A stretch of 64,000 nucleotides of DNA. Source: Costertonia aggregata (GTDB lineage: Bacteria; Bacteroidota; Bacteroidia; Flavobacteriales; Flavobacteriaceae). Both the position numbers and the translations under genes were made by a program. Location: positions 221,501 to 285,500 of the forward strand of contig NZ_CP058595.1 in assembly GCF_013402795.1 (NCBI RefSeq), written 5' to 3'. A model generated the notes under the pieces. That model made no database searches and was not told the origin of the DNA. It saw nothing but the letters and a program-made list of their open reading frames with translations. Below are positions 43,283 through 52,500 of the stretch, piece after piece; the stretch's first letter is position 1; each line of letters begins with the position of its first letter.

Positions 43283-45082
43283 ATGAACAAGACAGTAAAT
43301 ATAAATCTCGCCAATATACTCTTTCATATTGATGAAGATGCGTTCAACAAAATGCGAAGGTATCTGGAGTCGGTAAAACGTTCTTTCGCCAACACACCGG
43401 GCAGCGACGAAATATTGGCCGATATCGAAGCCCGTATAGCCGAACTTTTTACAGAAAAGCTGGAAAACGAAAGGCAGGTCATAACCCATAAAGAGGTAGA
43501 CGAGGTGATTACCATAATGGGACAACCGGAAGATTATATGGTAGATGAGGATATTTTTGAGGATGAACCCAAAAGTAGAACCACAGCCAATCAAACACCG
43601 GGCACCAAAAAACTATATCGTGATACCGAACAAAAGTACGTGGCCGGTGTTTCATCGGGGTTGGGACACTATTTGGGTATTGACCCCATATGGGTACGAC
43701 TTTTATGGATTATATTGACCATAGGGTCCGGTGGTGGCTTTATTTTACTTTATGGGCTGTTATGGATCTTGATTCCCGAAGCGGCGACTACTTCCCAAAA
43801 GTTGGACATGCGCGGGGAAGATATCAACATCAGTAATATCGAGCGAAAGGTAAAAGAGGGTTTTGACGAGGTTGCAGACAAAGTAAAAAGTGTGGATTAC
43901 CAGAAGGTAGGCAACCAAGTGAAAAGTTCTGGTAAAACATTTTTTGACACCCTAGGGGATATTATCATGTTTCTCTTTAAAATATTCGGTAAGTTCATAG
44001 GTATCTTGTTGATTATTATCGGGGCCTCGGCCATAATAGGCCTATTTGTGGCACTATTGACCGTGGGTATTGCCGGTGCAGTGCATATACCGGGAATAGA
44101 TTTTTATAATATTATGGATGCCAGTAACATACCCGCTTGGATCGTATCGCTATTGGGTTTCTTCGCCGTAGGTATTCCTTTTTTCTTCCTGTTGTATTTG
44201 GGTTTGAAAATCCTAGTGACCAACTTAAAATCTATCGGTAATATTGCCAAGTTTTCCTTATTGGGGCTATGGTTGATCTCGGTAATCATGCTCATTGTGT
44301 TTGGCGTAAGACAGGCTGCGGCACACGCCTACGATGGTAGTTTCACCGAAAAACATGAACTGTTTATCCCAAATGGGGATGTTCCCGTAAACATAACCAT
44401 GGTCACGACAGATAGTGAAGGTAGGGGCAATATGCACATAGGGGACATGATTTTGACCTATGACGAAAAGGGGGAAGAAGTCTTATTGTCCAAAGATATA
44501 CGGGTGCGATTAAAAAAGTCAAAAGATTCGATTTTTAGGTTAGAGATCAGAAAAGATGCCGATGGCCCTTCCTTTGAAGAAGCTAGGACAACGGCTAAAA
44601 ACATCAACTATACCTACAGTGTTGACGGCAATACCATTTATTTGGATGAATATCTGAGTACCGGTAAGGAAAATGGTTTTCATGACCAAGAAGCTTACGT
44701 ATCGCTATACATACCCGCTGGAACCTTATTGAATTATAACAACGGTAATCTACGCTGCTGGAAAGTACAAAGTGATAACGACCGTGGAGCGGACGGTTGT
44801 GAAATACAGGAATTCACATGGATGATGGGACTGGACGGGGAACTAAAATGCCAAGAATGCCCTGAAAAAGTATTGGAATACGATGAAAATGATGGGGATA
44901 ACCGTATACGCATCAATCAAAATGGTATAGATATCAACATCAACGATAACGGGGAAAAGGGGAAAATCATAATCGATGAAAACGGAATCGATATTGATGT
45001 TAAGGACAATGGCGAGTCCTTTAAAATGAAGTTGAATGAAGATGGTGTTAAAATAAAAGCTAAGGAAAACGACACTATTTAA
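43283..45082 (+). CDS. PspC domain-containing membrane protein with long C-terminal domain
   Basis: 599 residues. The N-terminal cytoplasmic helical part (1-95, MNKTVNINLANILFHIDEDAFNKMRRYL) is typical of flavobacterial PspC proteins. The PspC domain (about 110-170) has KKLYRDTEQKYVAGVSSGLGHYLGIDPIWVRLLW and a membrane helix. More membrane segments follow (about 230-345), then a beta-rich domain with a repeat motif NGIDI / NGIDIDVKDNG near the end. PspC links to phage-shock/envelope stress. It lies in the PadR operon and just ahead of a LytTR-type promoter. Confidence 0.88.
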   Translation: MNKTVNINLANILFHIDEDAFNKMRRYLESVKRSFANTPGSDEILADIEARIAELFTEKLENERQVITHKEVDEVITIMGQPEDYMVDEDIFEDEPKSRTTANQTPGTKKLYRDTEQKYVAGVSSGLGHYLGIDPIWVRLLWIILTIGSGGGFILLYGLLWILIPEAATTSQKLDMRGEDINISNIERKVKEGFDEVADKVKSVDYQKVGNQVKSSGKTFFDTLGDIIMFLFKIFGKFIGILLIIIGASAIIGLFVALLTVGIAGAVHIPGIDFYNIMDASNIPAWIVSLLGFFAVGIPFFFLLYLGLKILVTNLKSIGNIAKFSLLGLWLISVIMLIVFGVRQAAAHAYDGSFTEKHELFIPNGDVPVNITMVTTDSEGRGNMHIGDMILTYDEKGEEVLLSKDIRVRLKKSKDSIFRLEIRKDADGPSFEEARTTAKNINYTYSVDGNTIYLDEYLSTGKENGFHDQEAYVSLYIPAGTLLNYNNGNLRCWKVQSDNDRGADGCEIQEFTWMMGLDGELKCQECPEKVLEYDENDGDNRIRINQNGIDININDNGEKGKIIIDENGIDIDVKDNGESFKMKLNEDGVKIKAKENDTI

Positions 45083-45083
45083 A

Positions 45084-45154
45084 ACAGTTCATCACAAACA
45101 ATCAACAGTTCGCTCCAAAAGAATAGTATCAAAGCAATAAAAACAACAATTTTA
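45084..45154 (+). promoter_or_regulatory. LytTR-like site E and promoter of the head-GIN gene
   Basis: ACAGTTCAT (45084-45092), 12 bases, ACAGTTCGC (45105-45113). A -7-like CAATTTTA begins 34 bases later (45147-45154), identical to the one before the kinase operon. The ATG is 33 bases further on. Confidence 0.65.
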
Positions 45155-45187
45155 CATCAACGAAAAACAATCTAAAACAACAAAATC

Positions 45188-45910
45188 ATGACAACACTAG
45201 CAAGAATTGCAATCGGACTTATCATCGCGGTATTTTTATCGTCCTGCGCATTTGACATCAACTTTGGCAACGGTAAAAAAGGAAACGGGGTCGTAGTAAA
45301 CGAGACCCGGGAAATTACCGATGAATTTACCATTATCACAGCTTCGGAAGGTCTACAGGTCTACGTAACACAGGCCAAAGATTTTAACATTGAAGTAGAG
45401 GCCGATGAAAACATCATAGACCTCATCGGAACCGATATAAGGGACGGTAGATTAAAAGTACATGCTATTGAAAACATAGGGAACGCCACCAAAAAAGTAT
45501 ACGTTTCCTTACCTGATATAACTGCCATCAAAGCATCAAGCGGAGCTCAGTTGACCTCAGAAAATACGATCAAATCAAACAACCTGGAAGTTGACGGCAG
45601 CAGTGGGGCCATTTTAAACGCCGAATTTATCGCCAGTGAAGTTGATATAGAAGCTAGTAGCGGAGCCAACCTTAGTGTATCGGGAACCGCGGATAAGGCT
45701 GAAGTTGACGTAAGCAGCGGTGGCAACATAAATGCAAAGGAATTAGAGGTAAAAACCTGTAGGGCCGATGCCAGTAGTGGTGGCAACATAAAAATACACG
45801 TGTCCAAATCCTTAACAGCCGACGCCAGTAGCGGTGGTAGCATCTCCTATTTGGGCGAACCCAATGTAGAGACCAAGAAATCGGTTTCAGGGAGTGTGCA
45901 TAAATACTAA
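45188..45910 (+). CDS. Head GIN domain (DUF2807) lipoprotein
   Basis: 240 residues with lipobox FLSSC (Cys21). The mature part is a right-handed beta-helix with repeated Ser-Ser-Gly turns (KASSGAQL, DGSSGAIL, ASSGANL, VSSGGNI, ASSGGNI, ASSGGSI), the DUF2807/head GIN hallmark. Such proteins sit in the envelope and often follow PspC genes, as here. The gene has its own LytTR-type promoter (45084-45154), so its level can rise apart from the PadR operon. A terminator follows at 45937-45964. Confidence 0.92.
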   Translation: MTTLARIAIGLIIAVFLSSCAFDINFGNGKKGNGVVVNETREITDEFTIITASEGLQVYVTQAKDFNIEVEADENIIDLIGTDIRDGRLKVHAIENIGNATKKVYVSLPDITAIKASSGAQLTSENTIKSNNLEVDGSSGAILNAEFIASEVDIEASSGANLSVSGTADKAEVDVSSGGNINAKELEVKTCRADASSGGNIKIHVSKSLTADASSGGSISYLGEPNVETKKSVSGSVHKY

Positions 45911-45936
45911 CATATCCAAACAACCAAATACCGATT

Positions 45937-45964
45937 AAACCCATCTAAATTTAGGTGGGTTTTT
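45937..45964 (+). terminator. Terminator after the head-GIN gene
   Basis: AAACCCATCTAAA pairs with TTTAGGTGGGTTT (one T-G wobble) and is followed by TTTTTAG. It lies 27 bases after the stop and 50 before the epimerase start. Confidence 0.75.
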
Positions 45965-46014
45965 AGTTTATTACCCGTTTTGGTTTCTTTATATTAGTAT
46001 AAATCATTTTATAC

Positions 46015-47028
46015 ATGCAGATACGCCTTAAAAAATACGTTCTCCCGCTCAAACACACCTTTAGCATATCGCGGGAGTCCCATGATTTTCAAGACACCCT
46101 TATCGTTAGCCTTATATTCAACGGTAAAACAGGATATGGGGAAGCAACCGCTAACCCATACTATAAGATTACCGTAGAAAGTATGATGGCCGAAATAAAA
46201 GTTATCGAAGACGAAATAAATGATTTTGACTTCAAAACACCCGAAAAATTCCATCATTTTTTAGTGGAAAAGGAACTGACCCATTTCGCTATTTGCGCTT
46301 TGGATTTAGCGGCACATGATCTGTATGGAAAGCTACTTGATAAACCATTGTACGAGATATGGGGTACAAATACCAAAAATTACCCGATAACGAACTATAC
46401 CATTGGGATTGCATCTATCGAAAAAATGGTGCGAAAAATGAAAGAAACCCCGTGGCCCATTTATAAAATAAAATTAGGCACTGAGGATGATGTAGCTATT
46501 GTAAGGGAGCTAAGAAAACATACCGATGCCATTTTTAGGATAGATGCCAATTGTGCTTGGACCGCTCAAGAAACCGTACATAATGCACCTTTACTAAAGG
46601 CTTTGGGGGTTGAGTTCTTGGAGCAACCATTGAAGGCAGATGATTGGGAAGGTATGAAAAAAGTAATGCAAGACAGTGTACTCCCGGTAATAGCTGACGA
46701 AAGTTGTATAGTAGAGACCGATGTTGAAAAATGTGCATTGTATTACAATGGCATCAATATAAAATTGACCAAATGTGGCGGACTTACGCCCGCCTTGAGA
46801 ATGATAAGAAAAGGAAAGGAATTGGGGCTAAAAGTGATGGTGGGCTGTATGACCGAATCTACCGTAGGCATATCTGCCATAGCGCAATTAGTGCCCCAAC
46901 TGGATTTTGTGGATATGGACGGTGCCATGTTGTTAAAAGAAGATATTGCAACGGGTGTTACCATAAAAGATGATGGTACACTAAGATTTCCCACTTTGGG
47001 CGGTAGTGGCGTAAACCTTATTGCATGA
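46015..47028 (+). CDS. Dipeptide (L-Ala-D/L-Glu type) epimerase, enolase superfamily
   Basis: 337 residues. The enolase-superfamily barrel shows YKIKLG (Lys151-Lys153), metal ligands Asp177 (RIDAN), Glu203 (FLEQP) and Asp228 (IADES) and the second base Lys250 (NIKLTKCGG), the MLE/AEE layout. AEE enzymes epimerise dipeptides from peptidoglycan stem peptides for recycling. There is no signal, so cytoplasmic. The end of this gene overlaps the next ATG (ATGA), so the two are translationally coupled. Confidence 0.88.
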   Translation: MQIRLKKYVLPLKHTFSISRESHDFQDTLIVSLIFNGKTGYGEATANPYYKITVESMMAEIKVIEDEINDFDFKTPEKFHHFLVEKELTHFAICALDLAAHDLYGKLLDKPLYEIWGTNTKNYPITNYTIGIASIEKMVRKMKETPWPIYKIKLGTEDDVAIVRELRKHTDAIFRIDANCAWTAQETVHNAPLLKALGVEFLEQPLKADDWEGMKKVMQDSVLPVIADESCIVETDVEKCALYYNGINIKLTKCGGLTPALRMIRKGKELGLKVMVGCMTESTVGISAIAQLVPQLDFVDMDGAMLLKEDIATGVTIKDDGTLRFPTLGGSGVNLIA

Positions 47029-48074
47029 AGCATTACGTAGAATGTTTTCCTGGCAGAGAAATTGTTCTCAACAATACCAAATACCTTTACTTTGGGGGTA
47101 CTGCTTATTTAGGATTACAGACCAATGTAGCCTTCCAGAATATATTTATCGAAAACCTAAAACGGTACGGTACAAATTACGGGGCTTCCCGAAAATCCAA
47201 TGTACAATTGCCCATTTTTAAAAAAGCGGAAGAGCATTTGGCTAAAATTGTTGGCGCTGAAGCTTGTTTGACCATGTCTTCTGGTTACTTGGCAGGTCAG
47301 TTTATTTCTCAATATTTAAGTACATCAAACTATCGTTTTTTTTATGCGCCCAACACACATTCTGCCCTTTTCCAAACCAAATTAGAGCCCTATGCAACAT
47401 TTGGTCAGTTAGCCGATGAAGTATGCGAACATTTAGAATCCAAGGAGGCATCGGTTCCGGTAGTCTTTTTGGATTCCATAGATTTTTCGGGAAACAACTA
47501 TCCTAATTTTAAAGGCTTACAACTCTTACCCTTGAACAAGGTTATTTTAGTCGTTGACGATTCACATGGTATCGGTATTGTAGGGGATAATGGTGGCGGT
47601 GTTTACAAAACGATTAAAAAATTGAGTCCTAAAGAATTGATCGTGTCCAGTTCATTGGGCAAAGGTTTTGGCATACAGGCCGGTGGTATTTTTGGTACGG
47701 CACATAGAATTTCAGTATTGATGGATACCCCTTTTTTTGGTGGCGCCAGTCCCGCATCCCCCTCTGGTTTGGCCACTTTTTTTCAAAGTGAGAAACTTTA
47801 TCAAAAAAATAGAAAAACATTGAAGGGTAATATAAAGTTTTTTACGGATACAGTATCGGATATCAATCAATTTACGCATATGAAGAACCATCCTGCTTTT
47901 AGTTTTTCCGATATGACCCTGACCGAAAAACTTGAAGAAAACGGCATAATCGTTACCAATTTCAAATACCCAAATGAGGATTCTACGGTAATGAGCAGAA
48001 TCGTGATATCGGCTGCACATAAAAAAGAGGATATTCAATATCTATGCAGACATTTGAATACCCTCTTAAAGTAG
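47025..48074 (+). CDS. PLP-dependent alpha-oxoamine-synthase-like aminotransferase-fold enzyme
   Basis: 349 residues. The fold-type-I pattern VVDDSHGIGIVG (Asp178, His181) and the Schiff-base Lys213 in SSSLGKGFGIQAGG match the KBL/AONS-type (8-amino-7-oxononanoate synthase) group. The N-terminus is shorter than in BioF, and the opening (YLYFGGTAYLGLQTN) is also of that type. The real substrate is unknown. It may not be biotin-related because no bio genes are near. Overlap of four bases with the dipeptide epimerase gene points to a shared pathway of amino acid or peptide salvage. Confidence 0.82.
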   Translation: MKHYVECFPGREIVLNNTKYLYFGGTAYLGLQTNVAFQNIFIENLKRYGTNYGASRKSNVQLPIFKKAEEHLAKIVGAEACLTMSSGYLAGQFISQYLSTSNYRFFYAPNTHSALFQTKLEPYATFGQLADEVCEHLESKEASVPVVFLDSIDFSGNNYPNFKGLQLLPLNKVILVVDDSHGIGIVGDNGGGVYKTIKKLSPKELIVSSSLGKGFGIQAGGIFGTAHRISVLMDTPFFGGASPASPSGLATFFQSEKLYQKNRKTLKGNIKFFTDTVSDINQFTHMKNHPAFSFSDMTLTEKLEENGIIVTNFKYPNEDSTVMSRIVISAAHKKEDIQYLCRHLNTLLK

Positions 48075-48093
48075 TCTTCATATAAGATTACAA

Positions 48094-49578
48094 TCAGTCT
48101 CTATCCCACCAAACAGGAACTATCGGAAGTTCTTGATTGGCCAAAACATTTGCTTCGTTTCTATTTAATTCGGAAGCCGGATATTCGGCCCTTCTAAACC
48201 ATTGCCCAAAGAAATCACTATCATCACTGGCTTCTTCCTGCCGTATCTGAAGTCCAACAAATACCTCATCGGAAAAATCATAGCGTCTAAAATCAACAAA
48301 AGTCTCAGGATTTAGGAAATTATGTATATACTTTTCTTTCATAATATGATTTAACATCAAACCAGCCTCGCCCACAGCTATGGCCCCATCGGCCAGGTAA
48401 TCGGTTCCATCAACACCATACATGTCCATACTCGCTTGTATACCTTCCAAATACGCAGTATATGCTACAGTATTTGACCCTACACTCGTAGTAGTCCCGC
48501 CATTGGCAAGAAAGGCCGCTTCTGCCTCTATGAATTTTGCTTCGGCATAACTTATTAACATCAAGGGAGAATCTATACTCGTATAATACCCATCTGTTCT
48601 AAATCTAGAGTTGGCTTCCGAACCATCTGGGGCTAGACCTGCGCTACCACTTACAAATCCTTTGTATTCGTCCTCACCTCCATTCTCGGCAAATAGGGGC
48701 AACCTTGGGTCAATTGTTATCACTCCACCTTCAAAAGGATAATTATCACCGTTCATTGAGCTTACCAACTGGCTTGCTATATCGTTACTTAGGTTTCCAG
48801 TGGCTCTGGCCAATACTTCAGCTGAATACCACGGATTTATGTTTCGTTCATCAAAGAATACCTGAAAATCATCCTCTGTAGAGGTATAAGCACCTTCCAA
48901 AGTTGTGAGAACATCACTAGCAGGTATTATGCCCTTATTGACTAAATGTAGTTGATATCTCGCCTTGATAGTGTAAGCAGTGCGCAACCATTTTTCCATA
49001 TCGCCACCATATACCAAATCAGAGTCCCCTAGGGTAAAACTAGAATTATCGGGAGCTTCAAGAGCTGCAATAGCATTATCTAGAACGGCAAATATTTGGT
49101 CATACACAGATTCTTGCGTATCAAATGTGGGAAAATTATTATCGGGGCCTTCACTGGCCTCGCTGAAAGGAATATTGTCCCATGTATCTGTAGCTATACC
49201 AATATTTATGGCTGTCAAAATATCTGCGACTGCGCCAATATGTGGAGCATTGCTTTCAATAGCCTTATCTTTTATGATTTTCACATTTGGCAATACATTT
49301 AGATATACTTGAGACCAAAGGCCACTTGCCGTCGTTTGCCCAATTGCTCCCCCACCTGTACTAACAAAATTTTGGACATAGTTTCCAAAGGCGAGTTCGG
49401 CCGAACGTTGACCTTGCATTGTACTTAGAATGACTGGGCCCATTAAATCCTGCATGCGCAATTCATCAACCGTTGCAGTATTTGAAGGTGTATTCACATC
49501 ATAGTAATCATCACTACATGCCGCAAATAAAACCACGATGGCCGTGACCATTACGCTTTTTAAATATTTTTTTTTCAT
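48094..49578 (-). CDS. SusD/RagB-type nutrient-binding outer-membrane lipoprotein
   Basis: 494 residues from the ATG at 49578. The open frame to 49719 runs into the end of the SusC gene and was rejected. The lipobox is LFAACSDDYYDVNTP. The TPR-like SusD core reads TYGNYVQNF-like segments, DNIPFSEASEGPDNNFPTFDTQESVYDQIFAVLDNAIAAL and a C-terminal ending in ELPIVPVWWDRD, as in the SusD_2-type family. It caps its SusC partner and binds an oligosaccharide or peptide. No glycoside hydrolase or peptidase lies beside the pair, so the nutrient is unknown. Confidence 0.92.
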   Translation of the reverse strand: MKKKYLKSVMVTAIVVLFAACSDDYYDVNTPSNTATVDELRMQDLMGPVILSTMQGQRSAELAFGNYVQNFVSTGGGAIGQTTASGLWSQVYLNVLPNVKIIKDKAIESNAPHIGAVADILTAINIGIATDTWDNIPFSEASEGPDNNFPTFDTQESVYDQIFAVLDNAIAALEAPDNSSFTLGDSDLVYGGDMEKWLRTAYTIKARYQLHLVNKGIIPASDVLTTLEGAYTSTEDDFQVFFDERNINPWYSAEVLARATGNLSNDIASQLVSSMNGDNYPFEGGVITIDPRLPLFAENGGEDEYKGFVSGSAGLAPDGSEANSRFRTDGYYTSIDSPLMLISYAEAKFIEAEAAFLANGGTTTSVGSNTVAYTAYLEGIQASMDMYGVDGTDYLADGAIAVGEAGLMLNHIMKEKYIHNFLNPETFVDFRRYDFSDEVFVGLQIRQEEASDDSDFFGQWFRRAEYPASELNRNEANVLANQELPIVPVWWDRD

Positions 49579-49589
49579 AATTACTTTTT

Positions 49590-52500
49590 TTAAAATCCTA
49601 CATTTATACCAAATGAATAGCTTTCCGCAATGGGAACACTTAGACCGGCAAAACCATATACATTGCTGCCTGCGCTGTATTGATTCCCCTCGGGGTCGTA
49701 ACCTTCGAAAGGAGTCCATAAAAGAATATTATTCGCATTGACCGATAGACTTAGACGCGAAAGGTTTAGATTGTTCAACAATTTACCTCCAAAATCATAG
49801 GAAAACCCTACATTTCTTATTTTGACCCAAGAGGCATCCTGTACCAAAATTTCCGAGGCCCTGTTATAATCTGTTGAACTTCTGTAATAATTTTGGTCTA
49901 TTAGAGTTTCTGTAGTATTTGGAATAAAGCCACCATTTCCATCGTCCATAACACCCTCAAGAACTGTAGTCTGATCTCTAAATTCAGTTATCTTAAGAAT
50001 ACCGTTTCTTATAGAGTTCCTTCTACCCGAGTCATAAAGGTCTCCACCCTTTTTGTATTCTACCAAAAAGTTGAATCCTAGACCTTTCCATTTGAAGTTA
50101 CTTCCCAAAGATGAAATAAAATCCGGAAAGGCGTTACCTACTTTCTGTCGTTCGGTAAAATCTATTTCGGGCTTTCCATTTTCATCTATATAACGTTGAC
50201 CGTTTTCATAGCGCCACTTCCATCCGTATAACGTTCCCATTTTATCGCCTGCCCTTATCTCTGAAGTGACCCCAGCAAAACCAGAATCAGCAAATACTAT
50301 GGATTCAATATCATCAGGAATTTCAAGTACTTCGCCTTCGCTGGTGGACCAGTTTAAGATAAGTTCCCATTTTAAATCCGGTTTTTGTATGATATCCGCG
50401 CTAACCAGCAATTCATGGCCAAACACTTTAAAATCACCCGCATTTCTTGTAATCCCCGATAAACCAGATGAAAAGGCTGTTCCTACGGTAAAAATTTGAT
50501 CTTTGACCCTTGTATTGAAATATGCATAATCTACTCGTATACGATCTTTCATAAACCGTAAATCAGCTCCAAATTCAGTAGATTGGTTTCTCTCGGGTAC
50601 AATATTCAAGTCCCCAAACCTGGTACTTCTTCTAAAACCACCTGCTCCTGCAAATGGAAAATCATCATCAACGATAAAGAATTGTCCAACATCGCCAAAC
50701 CCAGGACCTTTACCGACTTCGGCCCATGAAGCTCTTAATTTTCCAAAAGTAAAGACATCATTGTCCCCGAACAGGCCGGAGACATCATAAGCCAAACTTA
50801 TTGATGGATAAAAGAAAGATCTATTGTCTTTGGGCAAAGTAGACAACCAATCGTTTCTACCGGTTAACGTCAAGAAAAGTTTGTCTTTATAGCCAAGTTT
50901 TAGCTCTCCAAAAACACCAGTATTTCGAAGACGGTTAAGGTCGTTGTTGATAAAGAAATTGGTCGTATTGCCCAACTCGTTTATTCCGGGGACATTTAGC
51001 CTTTCTCCCCTGGCCTCGTCATAATCACGTTTTGTATCGGAAATTTGGTGTCCCAAAGTCAAGTCTGTTGAAAAGTCATCGGACCAATCTTTATTCATAG
51101 CTACCAATAAGTTTGATTCCAGGGCCGTAAAATTTATATTTTGATTAAGGATAAAACCACCTACTTGAGATCCACCATCCAGATCTGCTCCAACAAATCG
51201 ATTTCTTTTATCTGAATAGTTATCAATTTGTGCGGCATATGTAACATTTAACCATTCCTTGGGGTTCCAATTTAAAGTTGTGTTCCCGACCCATCGGTTT
51301 ACATTGTCGACAAGGCTACTTGTTTCCATCAAGTAACGGGGGTTATCTATAATTCCAAAAGAATAATCTCTTTCACTACCATCGGGATTTCTAAAATCGT
51401 TAATAGGGAAAGTACCGGAGAAAAAGGACAATGCACTCATTACGGATTTATCCCCACCATTAGCTCTTCTTCCACCAGATTTTGTGTAGGCAATAGAAGT
51501 ATTGATTTTGAATTTTTCGGTTACTTGATAACCACTGTTTAACCTAAACGTGGTTTTTTCAAAGTCGGTATTCGGCAAAACACCCTCTTCGTTATTATTT
51601 CCCATAGAGAAGAAATAATCCAATTTTTCGTTGGCACCGCTTAAACTCAAATTTACTTGGGAATTAAATCCTGTCTTAAAAATTTCATAAGGACTATAAA
51701 ACTGATCGTTCGACAAATCAACAACAGTACCATCTTCCAAGGTAAAAGAATCATCAGAATATCTTGGGCCCCATGACCAAAAAACGGTACCGTTTTGCAC
51801 CCTATTGAATCCTGTTTCTGAATTTGGATCATAGAGCAATCTCGGAGCACCTACAAACCCTTCTCTGTATGTGGTTTGTAATTCTGGAGTAGTTCGCACA
51901 TCCCTAAAAGTCGTTGATGCCGTAAAGTTCATTTTTGCTTTACCTTGTTTTCCTCTTTTTGTAGTGATTACGATAGCTCCGTTAGAGGCTCTCACCCCGT
52001 ATAAAGCTGTAGCGGCGGCACCCTTCAAAACACTAAAAGTTTCAATGTCTTCTGGGTTTATATCCCCCGCTCTGTTCGAAAAGGCGAACTGTTCAGCACT
52101 ATTGGGCGAGTTAGACCCTGCACTTGGCCTAACTTCCCCAGAAAAAGTATCGTTGTTCAGTGCAATACCATCTACAATGATCAAAGGTTGATTATTCCTG
52201 TTTGGATTGACGGAAGTTACCCCACGAATCAAAATGTCTACACCACCACCGGCTGAGCCAGAAGTCCTATTGATCTGAACACCAGCTACTCTACCTTGTA
52301 GCGTTTCAATAGGATTTGCCTGTCCGATTAAATTAACATCCTCAGCTTTGACTTGCGTCAAGGAATATCCAAGGGATTTTTGCTTCTGCTCCACACCAAA
52401 TGCCGTCACTACAACTTCATCTAACACTTGTGAATCTTCCTGCATCGTAATTGAAAGGCTACTTTCAGTACCTATCGTAACATCTTGGGACAACATCCCT

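Noticed and set aside
49579-49719. 47-residue N-terminal extension of the SusD frame
   Set aside because: It overlaps the end of the SusC gene in another frame and precedes a normal lipoprotein signal starting at 49578.
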